From contig CAWCGF010000011.1 of the NCBI GenBank assembly GCA_963794955.1, positions 248,001-312,000 on the forward strand: 64,000 bases of DNA, given 5' to 3'. Below are positions 8,063 to 16,306 of the stretch, in pieces. The notes below the pieces were generated by a model that searched no databases, was not told the DNA's origin, and was given only the letters and a program-made list of their open reading frames with translations. The position numbers and the translations under genes are program-made. Each line of letters opens with the position of its first letter. Position 1 is the stretch's first letter. This DNA is from JAFDVL01 sp963794955 (GTDB lineage: Bacteria > Acidobacteriota > Blastocatellia > RBC074).

Positions 8063-9055
8063 ATGCGATTTCTCACCCGTTCTGATGTGCAGCGAGCGCT
8101 TTCGATGCACGCGGCAATTCCTATCGTCAAACAAGCCTTTAGCGAACTTTCGACGGGTCGTGCGAACGTGCCGTTGCGCATCGTCTTGCCGCAGAAAAAA
8201 CACGATGGCGTCACGTTGGTAATGCCGGGCTATTTGTCCGAAGCCGAAGCCTTAGCCGTCAAAATAGTCTCGATTCATCACCGCAATCACGAGCGCAATT
8301 TGCCGCTGATTCACGCACTGGTTGTCGTGCTTGATCCAGACACAGGCCAACCGGTCGCCGCGCTGGAAGGCGGCTACCTAACTGCCTTACGCACCGGGGC
8401 AGCCAGTGGTGTAGCGACAGCGTTGCTCGCCCGCCAGGACGCCGAAGTCGCCGCCATCTTTGGCGCAGGCACGCAAGCCCGCACACAAATCTTGGCCGTA
8501 GCCGCCGTGCGTCCCATCAAACGCTTTTGGATTTATGCGCGGCACCACGAGTCTGTCCAATCGTTGATCGCCGAAATGCGGCCTCAACTCGGAAACGAAA
8601 TCGAGTTGCTGGCTGCCGCATCGCCCGCGCAAGCCATTCAGTCCGCCCAGGTAATTTGTACGGCGACAACCTCGCACACGCCCGTTTTTGACGGCGTAAC
8701 TTTGCAGCCCGGCACGCACATCAACAGCGTTGGTTCGTACAAAGCCGAGATGCAGGAAGTGGATTGCCTGACCTTGCAACGCGCCGCCAAGCTCGTAGTA
8801 GACGAACGCGCAGCAGCTTTCTCTGAAGCCGGAGATTTGCTTGTCGCGTTAGCCCAGGGCGCAATTCAAGTGTCTGACATTTATGGCGAACTCGGCGAAA
8901 TCGCCACTGGAATCAAGGCTGGACGCGAGAACGATACTGAAATTACCTACTTCAAATCGGTCGGCAATGCGGCCCAGGACGCCATCGTCGCACAAGCCAT
9001 TTACCAACAGGCAGTGCGAGAAAACCTTGGTGTAGAATTTGATTTATTTGTTTGA
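8063..9055 (+). CDS. Ornithine cyclodeaminase/mu-crystallin family protein
   Basis: A 330-residue cytoplasmic NAD(P)-dependent enzyme. The dinucleotide-binding GAGTQA is at 134-139, with ALRTGAASG at 108-116 and a Lys67 region typical of the family. Family members include ornithine cyclodeaminase, alanine dehydrogenase, ketimine reductases (mu-crystallin) and enzymes of opine or rare amino-acid synthesis. The exact substrate cannot be assigned. The start at 8063 lies just behind the repeat run at 7968-8060, and no strong ribosome site is visible. It converges with the amidohydrolase gene 23 bases beyond its stop. Confidence 0.88.
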   Translation: MRFLTRSDVQRALSMHAAIPIVKQAFSELSTGRANVPLRIVLPQKKHDGVTLVMPGYLSEAEALAVKIVSIHHRNHERNLPLIHALVVVLDPDTGQPVAALEGGYLTALRTGAASGVATALLARQDAEVAAIFGAGTQARTQILAVAAVRPIKRFWIYARHHESVQSLIAEMRPQLGNEIELLAAASPAQAIQSAQVICTATTSHTPVFDGVTLQPGTHINSVGSYKAEMQEVDCLTLQRAAKLVVDERAAAFSEAGDLLVALAQGAIQVSDIYGELGEIATGIKAGRENDTEITYFKSVGNAAQDAIVAQAIYQQAVRENLGVEFDLFV

Positions 9056-9078
9056 GTGCAGCGCATATCGCTGGCGCA

Positions 9079-9996
9079 TTAGCTGCTAAACCTAAATAAC
9101 TTTCCGGCGGTGAGACCAAATACCTTCGCTTGTTCTTCGGGCTTCAAGTGAGACAAATAAACGCGGATGCGTTCCCGCGCGGCGCGATACGATGCGGGCG
9201 TGGCATTTTCGCCAAACCCTCCGCCATAAATCATCCGATCCGGGCTATAAGCATCCGCTAACTGCTTAACAATCGGGCCAATTTCACGATGTGGATATTC
9301 GGTTTGCTGGGGCAGAGCTGCCAGCTTCATTACGGTATTAGGGAAGCGAGACCAGCGCACAATCACTGCATGTTCTTCGGGCGTTCCCTGAAACGGTCGT
9401 CCCAGATGGTCAATAATCACTTTGGTCGAAGCGAATTCACGAATGAACGGTTCAAAATGCGGCGCATAACGCGGCTCCAAATGCAGTTGAACCATCAGCC
9501 CCAGGTCGCTGGCTTTTTTCCAGAACGCACGCATCTCCGGCTTGCCAAACGGAGGCAGGCGATCCGGCGCATAGGCATGCATCCGCACCGCGACAATATC
9601 GCCGCGCTTGGCCAACGTCGGAAGTTGCGCCATGGACTCAGGACGATCTGCAAATACTAAACAAGTTCCTTTCAGTCGGCCTTTGCCCACTTGCAGACAA
9701 TATTCCAAATACCGATGATCGTCCCGATACGGTTCCGGGTGAACCACGATGGCAAAATTCACGCCCGCGCCGTCCATGCATTGCAGTAATTTTTCCGGCG
9801 TCGCTGCGCCTGCCGGACGATACGGCGCATTGGCGTGATAAGGGAATCGCTCGTCTTTGAGGCCGGCAAAACAATGCAAATGGGTGTCAACGACAATGGG
9901 CGTAGGTGCGGCTGACGCAGCCTGGTGCAATGCAGTCGTGGCAGCCAATAAAGAAGCCGTTTGTAAAAACTCGCGGCGTGATGAATGAAGGGACAT
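9079..9996 (-). CDS. Tat-exported amidohydrolase-2 family protein, key Asp missing
   Basis: A 305-residue protein with a twin-arginine signal (SSRREFLQTASLLAA, residues 5-19) and an amidohydrolase-2 TIM barrel. The metal-binding HLH is at 39-41, His172-region QLHLEPRY and DHLGRPF follow. The C-terminal motif that usually reads GSDFP or GSDWP here reads YGGGFG, so Gly260 stands where the metal-binding Asp is expected. The protein may be catalytically altered or inactive, or metal-bound differently. It is 33 bases downstream of the DUF5009 gene on the same strand, with GAGGAGAAAG before its ATG, so probably co-transcribed. Substrate unknown. Confidence 0.8.
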   Translation of the reverse strand: MSLHSSRREFLQTASLLAATTALHQAASAAPTPIVVDTHLHCFAGLKDERFPYHANAPYRPAGAATPEKLLQCMDGAGVNFAIVVHPEPYRDDHRYLEYCLQVGKGRLKGTCLVFADRPESMAQLPTLAKRGDIVAVRMHAYAPDRLPPFGKPEMRAFWKKASDLGLMVQLHLEPRYAPHFEPFIREFASTKVIIDHLGRPFQGTPEEHAVIVRWSRFPNTVMKLAALPQQTEYPHREIGPIVKQLADAYSPDRMIYGGGFGENATPASYRAARERIRVYLSHLKPEEQAKVFGLTAGKLFRFSS

Positions 9997-10029
9997 GAGT
10001 CTTTCTCCTCGTCGGGTTTGCAGTGAAAT

Positions 10030-11220
10030 TCAAATACGAATGAACAGTTTCTTCCGATACATCCAATATAAAATCAACCAAAACATGAGCAAGGCCGTGC
10101 CGCCGCTCAGCAACGTTTCATTACCTTCGCCGAACGCCTTGAAAACATTTTGGCCAAAGTGAATCTTGAACGAATCCAGAATAAAGCCGTCTATTAAATG
10201 CACCAGCACATAAATGGCAATGGAGTTCATGCCGATCACGACTAACCAAAATGCCCATTTGCGCCAGCCTTGCATATCAATTAGGTAATAGAACAACGCC
10301 AGCAATAGAAAGCACGCGCCGCCACTGAAAATCGTCCAGGTCGGCGTCCAGATGCGTTTGACTAACGGGCAGATTCCGGTGAAGTGCAAGACGAGTCCAA
10401 GCAGAATGCCAATCACTCCGGCGAGCAAAAAGCGGCACAGTTTTTCCCGGTCAAGGCGCTCAGATTTCAGCCATCGTCCGGCGACTAACCCCAGGATCAT
10501 CGTGCCAAGGGTTGGGATAAAGCTCAGGGTTGCGTAACCACCGCCGTTATTCGTGAAGATTTTTTCGCGCGGGAATAAGTTCAAGAACCACGTATCAAAC
10601 GCCCACGCCAGATTACTGTTTTTGTTGAAATGTGCGGCAAGTCCTGTTGAATGGTAGGCCCAATCCGCAGGTACTCGGACAGCCGTGTAGTCAAATCCCG
10701 CAGGCGGCAATGGATACAGCACAAACGCTAACCAATAACTGACTAAAATCACCGCCAATGAAATCCAGACCACTTTCATCGAGCGAAAGCCGAGCCAAAA
10801 CAGCGGCACATAGCCCAGGCCGATTTGCGACAAGGTGTCTTCAAACGTCCAGTTAGTTTGCGATTTGCCCACCGAACGCAAGAACACGCCAAGCAGAATC
10901 AGAAGCACCGCCCGCCAAGCCGCGTGAAAATACATGAAGCCAGTGGATTGCCCTTTCGCGCCACGACTGGCGATAGAGTAGGGCAGCGCGACGCCTACGA
11001 GAAACGAAAACGAAGGCTGAATCAAATCGTGCAACGAACAACCAAACCATTCGACGTGCGTTTGATTCCATGCCAGCACGCGCCAGAACGTGCTGTCAGG
11101 ATGCGCGGCGGCCACGCGGGCAAGATGCAAAACTTCCGCCATCATCAGGAACATGACAAATCCGCGATAGGCATCCATTGACATCAGCCTGACAGGGGGG
11201 GCAGCGCTTTGTTTTGACAT
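10030..11220 (-). CDS. DUF5009/HGSNAT-like membrane acyltransferase
   Basis: A 396-residue integral membrane protein with about ten membrane segments. It carries the N-terminal signature of the heparan-alpha-glucosaminide N-acetyltransferase family: MDAYRGFVMF, then a His in WNQTHVEWFG, then HDLIQPSFSFLVG. The human homologue moves an acetyl group across a membrane onto a terminal glucosamine. Bacterial relatives, common in Bacteroidota and Acidobacteriota, probably acylate sugars; that is inference. A second Met at 11184 (MDAYRG) is an alternative start, and neither start has a clear ribosome site. It lies in a leftward set with the radical SAM gene, Uma2 and the amidohydrolase. Confidence 0.85.
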   Translation of the reverse strand: MSKQSAAPPVRLMSMDAYRGFVMFLMMAEVLHLARVAAAHPDSTFWRVLAWNQTHVEWFGCSLHDLIQPSFSFLVGVALPYSIASRGAKGQSTGFMYFHAAWRAVLLILLGVFLRSVGKSQTNWTFEDTLSQIGLGYVPLFWLGFRSMKVVWISLAVILVSYWLAFVLYPLPPAGFDYTAVRVPADWAYHSTGLAAHFNKNSNLAWAFDTWFLNLFPREKIFTNNGGGYATLSFIPTLGTMILGLVAGRWLKSERLDREKLCRFLLAGVIGILLGLVLHFTGICPLVKRIWTPTWTIFSGGACFLLLALFYYLIDMQGWRKWAFWLVVIGMNSIAIYVLVHLIDGFILDSFKIHFGQNVFKAFGEGNETLLSGGTALLMFWLILYWMYRKKLFIRI

Positions 11221-11252
11221 GGGTTTTGCTGGTAGAAAAAAACTGCTGGTGT

Positions 11253-11823
11253 TTAGAAATTGAAATTGAAAATGTTGGCAACGGGGCCACGATAATCGGG
11301 CAACACGGTAGAAGTGATATTATCCGGCGCAGAGAGCAATGCCGTCATTCGCAGGATTTGCTCCTGCAACACGTGCAATTCAATCGAAGCTTGTTCCGGG
11401 TCAACAATCCAATATTCGTTGACGCCGTGTTTGCCATATAGCTGCCGTTTGACCAAACGATCACGACGACTGTTTTCGACGCCGGGCGAAACGATTTCGA
11501 TGACTAAATCCGGCGCGCCTGTGATGCGCTCGCCCGTGGCGATGACCGCCAATCTTTCCTGCCGGATAAAAATCAAGTCGGGGATGATACCATTGAATTC
11601 ACTGAACATTACGCCTGGGCCGGGAATCAAAAGCCCAAGTCGGAGTTTGATTAAGATAGTGTTCGATGTCCGTAATTAAATTCTTCAGAGTAAGTTGGTG
11701 TTTTAGGCTGGGGGCACAGAACATAGACAGTTCTCCTTCGATCACCTCATACCGCTTGCCGTCATCCGGCAAGGCTTCCCAATCGGCAATCGTCAGCAGC
11801 GGCTCATATTTTAGTGGCATCAT
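11253..11823 (-). pseudogene. Uma2 family (DUF820) nuclease-like gene, one frameshift
   Basis: The first part (from ATG 11823, with GGAGGT upstream) encodes MMPLKYEPLLTIADWEAL and YEVIEGEL. The second part, in another frame, encodes GPGVMFSEFNGIIPDLIFI, PDLVIEIVSP and NEYWIVDP. Both belong to one Uma2 protein of about 190 residues with a PD-(D/E)XK nuclease fold. The frame changes at about 11648-11655, where HYL is followed out of frame by IKLRLGLLIPGPG; one extra base explains it. The predicted nuclease residues (PDLIFI, APDLVIEI) are intact, so this is either recent decay or a sequencing indel. The function of Uma2 proteins is not established. Confidence 0.85.
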
Positions 11824-11870
11824 AAAGGTTGACCTCCGTCGCGGTGCCGATTCTAGCACAGCACCATTGC

Positions 11871-13355
11871 TCAATTGCAGTATGTATCGGTCAGTTTACG
11901 GAAGTGATAGCCCATTGCGGCCAGTGTGACGGCATGGGCAAATTGGTCTCGATGCAGGCTTGTGACCCGGTGTAAATAGCGCCAGAACTCGCGCCGCGCT
12001 TTGTCGCGTATTCCAAGCGTGAAAATGACTCGCCCCAAGGCCACTGCGTCTTTGACTAAATTGTGCCCACGCGGTTCCACTTTATCCTGCACAACGACTT
12101 TCAGGCAGTCCAGCGCGCGCTGGTAATATTCTGCCGGACTATAGATACTTTGCAGGATGCTTTTATACCCTTCGATCAGACGCGCCATCTCCATTTTGGG
12201 AATGAAGTTGAGCGAGGTGTCGGTGTTATTACCGGAGCTTTCGGCCAACAATCGCCCTTCGCCTTTCAGTCGTCGCCAGAGTTGCGTGTCGGGCAAGGCG
12301 GTGAGCAGGCCGACCATCGCCAGGGGAATGGCGCTTTCGCGGATGAAGCGAATTTGCCGCTCGAAAATATCTTCGGGATCGTTATCAAAGCCGACGATGA
12401 AGCCTGCCATCACCTCCATGCCATAGCGCTGAATCTTACGCACCGAATCCAATAAACTGTGCCGCGTGTTTTGATACTTCTGCGCTTCTTTCAGGCTTTC
12501 TTCGACAGGTGTTTCAATGCCAAGGAAGACACGGCGAAATCCGGCTTGCCGCATGCCTTCCAGCAATTCTTCGTCATCGGCCAGATTTACACTGGCTTCA
12601 GTGATGAAGGAAAAAGGATGATTATGAGCCGCCGACCATTCGGCTATCGCAGGCAACAAGCGTTTGACGTTCGGTTTATTGCCAATGAAATTGTCATCCA
12701 CAATAAAAACCATCCCTTGCCAATTGGCGGCCAGCAACGCATCAAGTTCCGCTAATACCTGTTCATTGGTTTTGGTGCGTGGTCTGCGCCCATAAATTTC
12801 GATGATGTCGCAGAATTCGCATTGAAAGGGACAGCCGCGCGAGTACTGAATGGACATCGCGCTATAGCGTTTAAGATCAGCCAGATGAAAATCCGGCACG
12901 GGCGTCAACATCAGCGAAGGGCGCTCCTGCGCCTGATAAAGGCGTTTTGCCTGACCGCGTTCCAGATCGCGCAAAAACTCCGGCAACGTAGTTTCGGCTT
13001 CACCGATGAAGATGTGATCGGCCTCTGGTAAGTCTGCGCTGCTGGTTGAAACGTATGGCCCGCCTACCACGACACGCTTGCCTTGTGCTTTGCAAGCTTG
13101 CACGATGCGTTGCAGCGATTCTTTTTGGACGATCATCGCGCTGGCAAAGACGAGGTCCGCCCATTCAATGTCGGTGGTTTTTAGTGGCCGCACATTCAAA
13201 TCCACCAGACGACGCTCCCACGCGGCGGGCAACATCGCTGAAATCGTCATTAGACCCAGAGGCGGGAATGCCGCTTTCTTGCCTTCAAAGGAAAGTGCGT
13301 GACGAAAACTCCAATACGTGTCCGGGAATTCGGGGTAAATGAGCAGTATTTTCAT
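11871..13355 (-). CDS. B12-binding domain radical SAM protein (DUF4070 type)
   Basis: A 494-residue enzyme. Residues 1-140 form a cobalamin-binding-like Rossmann domain (KILLIYPEFP, PPLGLMTISAML, VGGPYVS, GEAE). A radical SAM core follows, with the 4Fe-4S motif Cys175, Cys179 and Cys182 (CPFQCEFCD). A C-terminal DUF4070-like domain lies at about 370-480. Relatives include HpnP-type hopanoid methylases and other class B radical methylases, so it may methylate a lipid or secondary metabolite; substrate unknown. AGAAAGGAGA lies before the ATG. It heads a leftward gene set whose next member is the broken Uma2 gene 47 bases on. Confidence 0.9.
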   Translation of the reverse strand: MKILLIYPEFPDTYWSFRHALSFEGKKAAFPPLGLMTISAMLPAAWERRLVDLNVRPLKTTDIEWADLVFASAMIVQKESLQRIVQACKAQGKRVVVGGPYVSTSSADLPEADHIFIGEAETTLPEFLRDLERGQAKRLYQAQERPSLMLTPVPDFHLADLKRYSAMSIQYSRGCPFQCEFCDIIEIYGRRPRTKTNEQVLAELDALLAANWQGMVFIVDDNFIGNKPNVKRLLPAIAEWSAAHNHPFSFITEASVNLADDEELLEGMRQAGFRRVFLGIETPVEESLKEAQKYQNTRHSLLDSVRKIQRYGMEVMAGFIVGFDNDPEDIFERQIRFIRESAIPLAMVGLLTALPDTQLWRRLKGEGRLLAESSGNNTDTSLNFIPKMEMARLIEGYKSILQSIYSPAEYYQRALDCLKVVVQDKVEPRGHNLVKDAVALGRVIFTLGIRDKARREFWRYLHRVTSLHRDQFAHAVTLAAMGYHFRKLTDTYCN

Positions 13356-13513
13356 GAAGCTCTCCTTTCTGCTAAGCGCGACGGGGAGACAGCCGCATCA
13401 ACGTTCCTTCATCACAAAAAGCCCAGTTCTTCAGGCTGCGAAGATTGTCTTTGGAAGAAGGAACTGTAGCACAAGAACGCTGGCGCGAACAGCAAAGCGT
13501 GGCATAAATTCAG

Positions 13514-13554
13514 AGGCGCATCTCTTGTGACTTGCGCCTGGCTATGGGTAGAAT
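13514..13554 (+). promoter_or_regulatory. Candidate promoter with dyad for the CIA30 amidohydrolase gene
   Basis: TTGTGA (13525-13530) and TAGAAT (13549-13554) are 18 bases apart, matching sigma70 -35 and -10 at 4/6 and 5/6. An inverted repeat AGGCGCA (13514-13520) and TGCGCCT (13533-13539) straddles the -35 and could be an operator. The ATG at 13610 follows with AGGAGTG before it. Confidence 0.4.
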
Positions 13555-13609
13555 GCATTTCAATCAAACAACAAGGTTCGTCGCATTGCACACAAAAATA
13601 GGAGTGTAG

Positions 13610-15406
13610 ATGTTCAGAAAATTCTTGCTTGTTCTTTTGTTTACAGCTTTCGTCGCGCGGCCTACGCAAAATCAAACGAATGTCATTGCTATCGTTGGCG
13701 CAACGATCATTGATGGCACGGGCGCAGCGCCGATGAAGGCCACGGTCGTCATTCAGGGAGATCGCATTGCCGCCGTTGGCGCGAACGTTGAAATTCCCCA
13801 AGGCGCGCGCATTATCAATGCCGAAGGCCATACACTGCTGCCCGGTTTGTTCGACTTGCACACGCATCTGTTCAATTCCGCTACTGGCGCAGGCACACCG
13901 GATTGGGGCAAGCATCTCAAGGCGTTTCTGTACTGCGGTGTTACCTCCATTGTTGATCTTAGCCCGTATCCTGAAATGTATGAACCGATACGACGACTGA
14001 TGAAATCGGGGGTCATCCCTGGCCCGCGCGTCAGTTTGGCGGCGCGAATGACGACGCCCGGTGGACATGGGGCAGAAGGGGGGCGCGGCGAAATTCACAC
14101 GCAGGAAATCAGCACGCCCCGCGAGGCTGTTGCCGCTGTGCAGCACGTCGTTCCGTATCGTCCCGATGTCATCAAAGTCTTCAGCGACGGCTGGCGCTAC
14201 GGCGCAGCCTCAGATATGACCAGTATCAACGAAGACACCCTCGCGGCGATTGTCGTAGAAGCCCATAAAAATAATATCGAAGTTGTCACGCATACGGTCA
14301 CGATGGAACGCGCCAAGATTGCTGCCCGTGCTGGTGTGGATGCGATCATCCACGGCATCGGCAATGCGGAAGTTGACGAAGAGTTAATCCAATTGATGAA
14401 AGCGCACGGCACGTTTTATGCCCCAACGCTTTCCGTGTACGAACGCAAAGACGCAAATAATAACTCGCCCCTACTCAAAGCTGTGGTGGAACAAGCCAGG
14501 CTCGAATCCACTTCCTCCCTTCCAATACTTGCCAATACGAATCAAGCCAAGGAAACACAAACGCCACAAGCAAAACGCTGGCAAAAGTTGATGCACAATA
14601 CGGCAGCGCTCAAAAAAGCAGGCATCTCATTTGGCAACGGCACAGATGCCGGAATGCCCAGCACCTATCACGGCTGGGCTACGCTGCACGAATTGCAATT
14701 GTTAGTGGCAGGTGGGTTGACGCCGTTGGAAGCACTTACCGCGGCAACAGGCAACAGTGCAAAGGCGCTCAAAGTAGACAACGAACGCGGCACCATCGCG
14801 GTTGGCAAGCTGGCGGATTTGGTTTTGGTTGAAGGCTCGCCCCAGCAAAACATCAGCGACATCGAACGCATCCGACACGTGTTTCTGGGCGGGCGCGAGG
14901 TGGATCGGGAACAGCTTTCGCGTGACATCACTACGCCAAAACAAACACCGCTTTCATCACTCAAGGCTTCCGAGTTGATAGATGATTTCGAGAGTGAAAA
15001 TGGCCGCAGCCGCATTGATACGCTCTGGCTCTATGCCACTGATCCCAGCCACGATCATTCCAAAGTGATTTTTGGCCGCACCTTACGCGAAGCCGGCAAT
15101 CACGCGCTTTCGGCAATGGCGCAGATGTCCATGCAAGCGCGCCCATTTGTGCGCATGAACATCCCACTCAGCCGTGCCGCGCTTGAACCTGTAGATGTAC
15201 GCGCTTTTCGTGGTGTGCGCTTTGATGTGCGCGGCGAAGGCAGCTATCGCTTAGTTGTGCCAACGCGCGAAGTGCGCAGTACGGCGGCATACTTTCAAGC
15301 TCCGTTTCAAGCCAATGCTAAATGGGAAACCGTGAGTATTGATTTTGCCTCACTCAAACAAGAGAGCCCCGTGCTGCATCTGTCTGGACAGGAGAAGATG
15401 TGTTGA
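13610..15406 (+). CDS. Secreted metal-dependent amidohydrolase with CIA30-like C-terminus (frameshifted end)
   Basis: A 598-residue protein with a signal peptide at about 1-20 and an imidazolonepropionase-like amidohydrolase domain to about 430. It has the metal motif HTH at 84-86 (FDLHTHLF), GGHGAEGG, VVTHTV, AIIHGIGN and GTDAGMPS with the catalytic Asp. From about 455 a CIA30-like beta-sandwich begins (ELIDDFES). The natural end of that domain is out of frame: the reading frame stops at 15404-15406, but the next frame continues it (see 15367-15483). One missing C in a CCCC run at 15367-15370 would restore a protein of about 624 residues. The amidohydrolase core is unaffected. Substrate unknown. 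Confidence 0.88.
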   Translation: MFRKFLLVLLFTAFVARPTQNQTNVIAIVGATIIDGTGAAPMKATVVIQGDRIAAVGANVEIPQGARIINAEGHTLLPGLFDLHTHLFNSATGAGTPDWGKHLKAFLYCGVTSIVDLSPYPEMYEPIRRLMKSGVIPGPRVSLAARMTTPGGHGAEGGRGEIHTQEISTPREAVAAVQHVVPYRPDVIKVFSDGWRYGAASDMTSINEDTLAAIVVEAHKNNIEVVTHTVTMERAKIAARAGVDAIIHGIGNAEVDEELIQLMKAHGTFYAPTLSVYERKDANNNSPLLKAVVEQARLESTSSLPILANTNQAKETQTPQAKRWQKLMHNTAALKKAGISFGNGTDAGMPSTYHGWATLHELQLLVAGGLTPLEALTAATGNSAKALKVDNERGTIAVGKLADLVLVEGSPQQNISDIERIRHVFLGGREVDREQLSRDITTPKQTPLSSLKASELIDDFESENGRSRIDTLWLYATDPSHDHSKVIFGRTLREAGNHALSAMAQMSMQARPFVRMNIPLSRAALEPVDVRAFRGVRFDVRGEGSYRLVVPTREVRSTAAYFQAPFQANAKWETVSIDFASLKQESPVLHLSGQEKMC

Positions 15407-15483
15407 TGCTGAGCTTTGAGGTAGCGCGTAAAGCGGGTGAAGTCGGCTGGCTGGAACTAGACAATCTTCGATTCTTCAAATGA
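15367..15483 (+). other. Out-of-frame C-terminal end of the CIA30 domain
   Basis: Read in the +1 frame, this stretch encodes AASVWTGEDVLMLSFEVARK, then AGEVGWLELDNLRFFK and TGA at 15481-15483. This is the expected final part of the CIA30-like domain of the preceding gene (aromatic WLELDN end). It becomes in-frame with that gene if one C is added to the CCCC at 15367-15370. I read it as a frameshift, either real or an assembly error. Confidence 0.75.
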
Positions 15484-15495
15484 AGAAAGGCCAAA

Positions 15496-16297
15496 ATGGA
15501 ATTCCAACAAATCATATATGCCAAAGAAAACCACCTCGCGACGATTACGCTGAATCGCCCGGAAAAGCTCAATGCTTATTCCGAAGTAATGGTGCATGAA
15601 ATCCTCGCGGCGTTGGCCGATGCACGGGATGACAATGAGGTTCGTGTCGTGATTATCACAGGTGCAGGGCGTGGCTTTTGTTCAGGCGGCGACATCAGCC
15701 GGGATTTTCAATATCCGGCGCGTTATCGCGGACATAAGATGGAATCCTTGCTTGAAATGCGCGAGAACATGCATCAGCTTGTGACTACGCTACGCCGCTT
15801 TGACAAGCCAACGATTGCTGCCGTCAACGGCCCTGCCGTCGCGGGTGGATTGACACTGGCGCTCTGCTGCGATTTTCGCCTGGCCGCAGAAAGCGCACGA
15901 CTTGGCGATACCAGTTTGAAGTTCGCGCTCGATTCCTGACGAAGGCGGGGCATATCTCTTCCCACAATTCATGGGACTGCAAAATGCGCTCAAGATGTCG
16001 CTATTTTCTGAAGTCTATCCGGCGCAACAAGCCAAGGACTTGGGCTTGGTTACCGAAGTTATCTCCGATGCGGAATTCATGCCAACGGTGCGCGCGTGGG
16101 CGGAAAAGTTAGCTGAAGGCCCGCCGATTGCCATTCGCTTAACTAAGCGGATGATGTACAAGCAGCAGACGATGAATTTAGAAAATGCGCTGGAAGACGC
16201 AGCAATGGCGACGCTCGTGTCGAATTACTGCGATGATGTGAAGGAAGGCACGGCGGCGTTTCACGAAAAGCGCAAACCGAATTTTAAAGGACGATAA
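15496..16297 (+). pseudogene. Enoyl-CoA hydratase/isomerase family gene, one frameshift
   Basis: The 5' part (147 codons) has the crotonase fold signatures: TLNRPEKLNAY, the oxyanion-hole GRGFCSGGD and NGPAVAGGLTLALCCDFRLA. It stops at 15937-15939. The next frame continues the same protein with IPDEGGAYLFPQFMG (carrying the catalytic-type DEGG glutamate), then the C-terminal trimerisation part to 16297. The frame changes at about 15926-15932. A 2- or 5-base loss, or one extra base, fits, since family members usually read GLLPDEGG there. Restored, it would be about 266 residues, normal for the family. It begins 13 bases after the CIA30 tail and may be co-transcribed. Confidence 0.87.
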
Positions 16298-16306
16298 CTC
16301 AAGAGC

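Noticed and set aside
13412..14146. A 244-residue open frame opposite the amidohydrolase gene
   Set aside because: It is antisense to a clear signal peptide and metal-binding domain and shows no family features.
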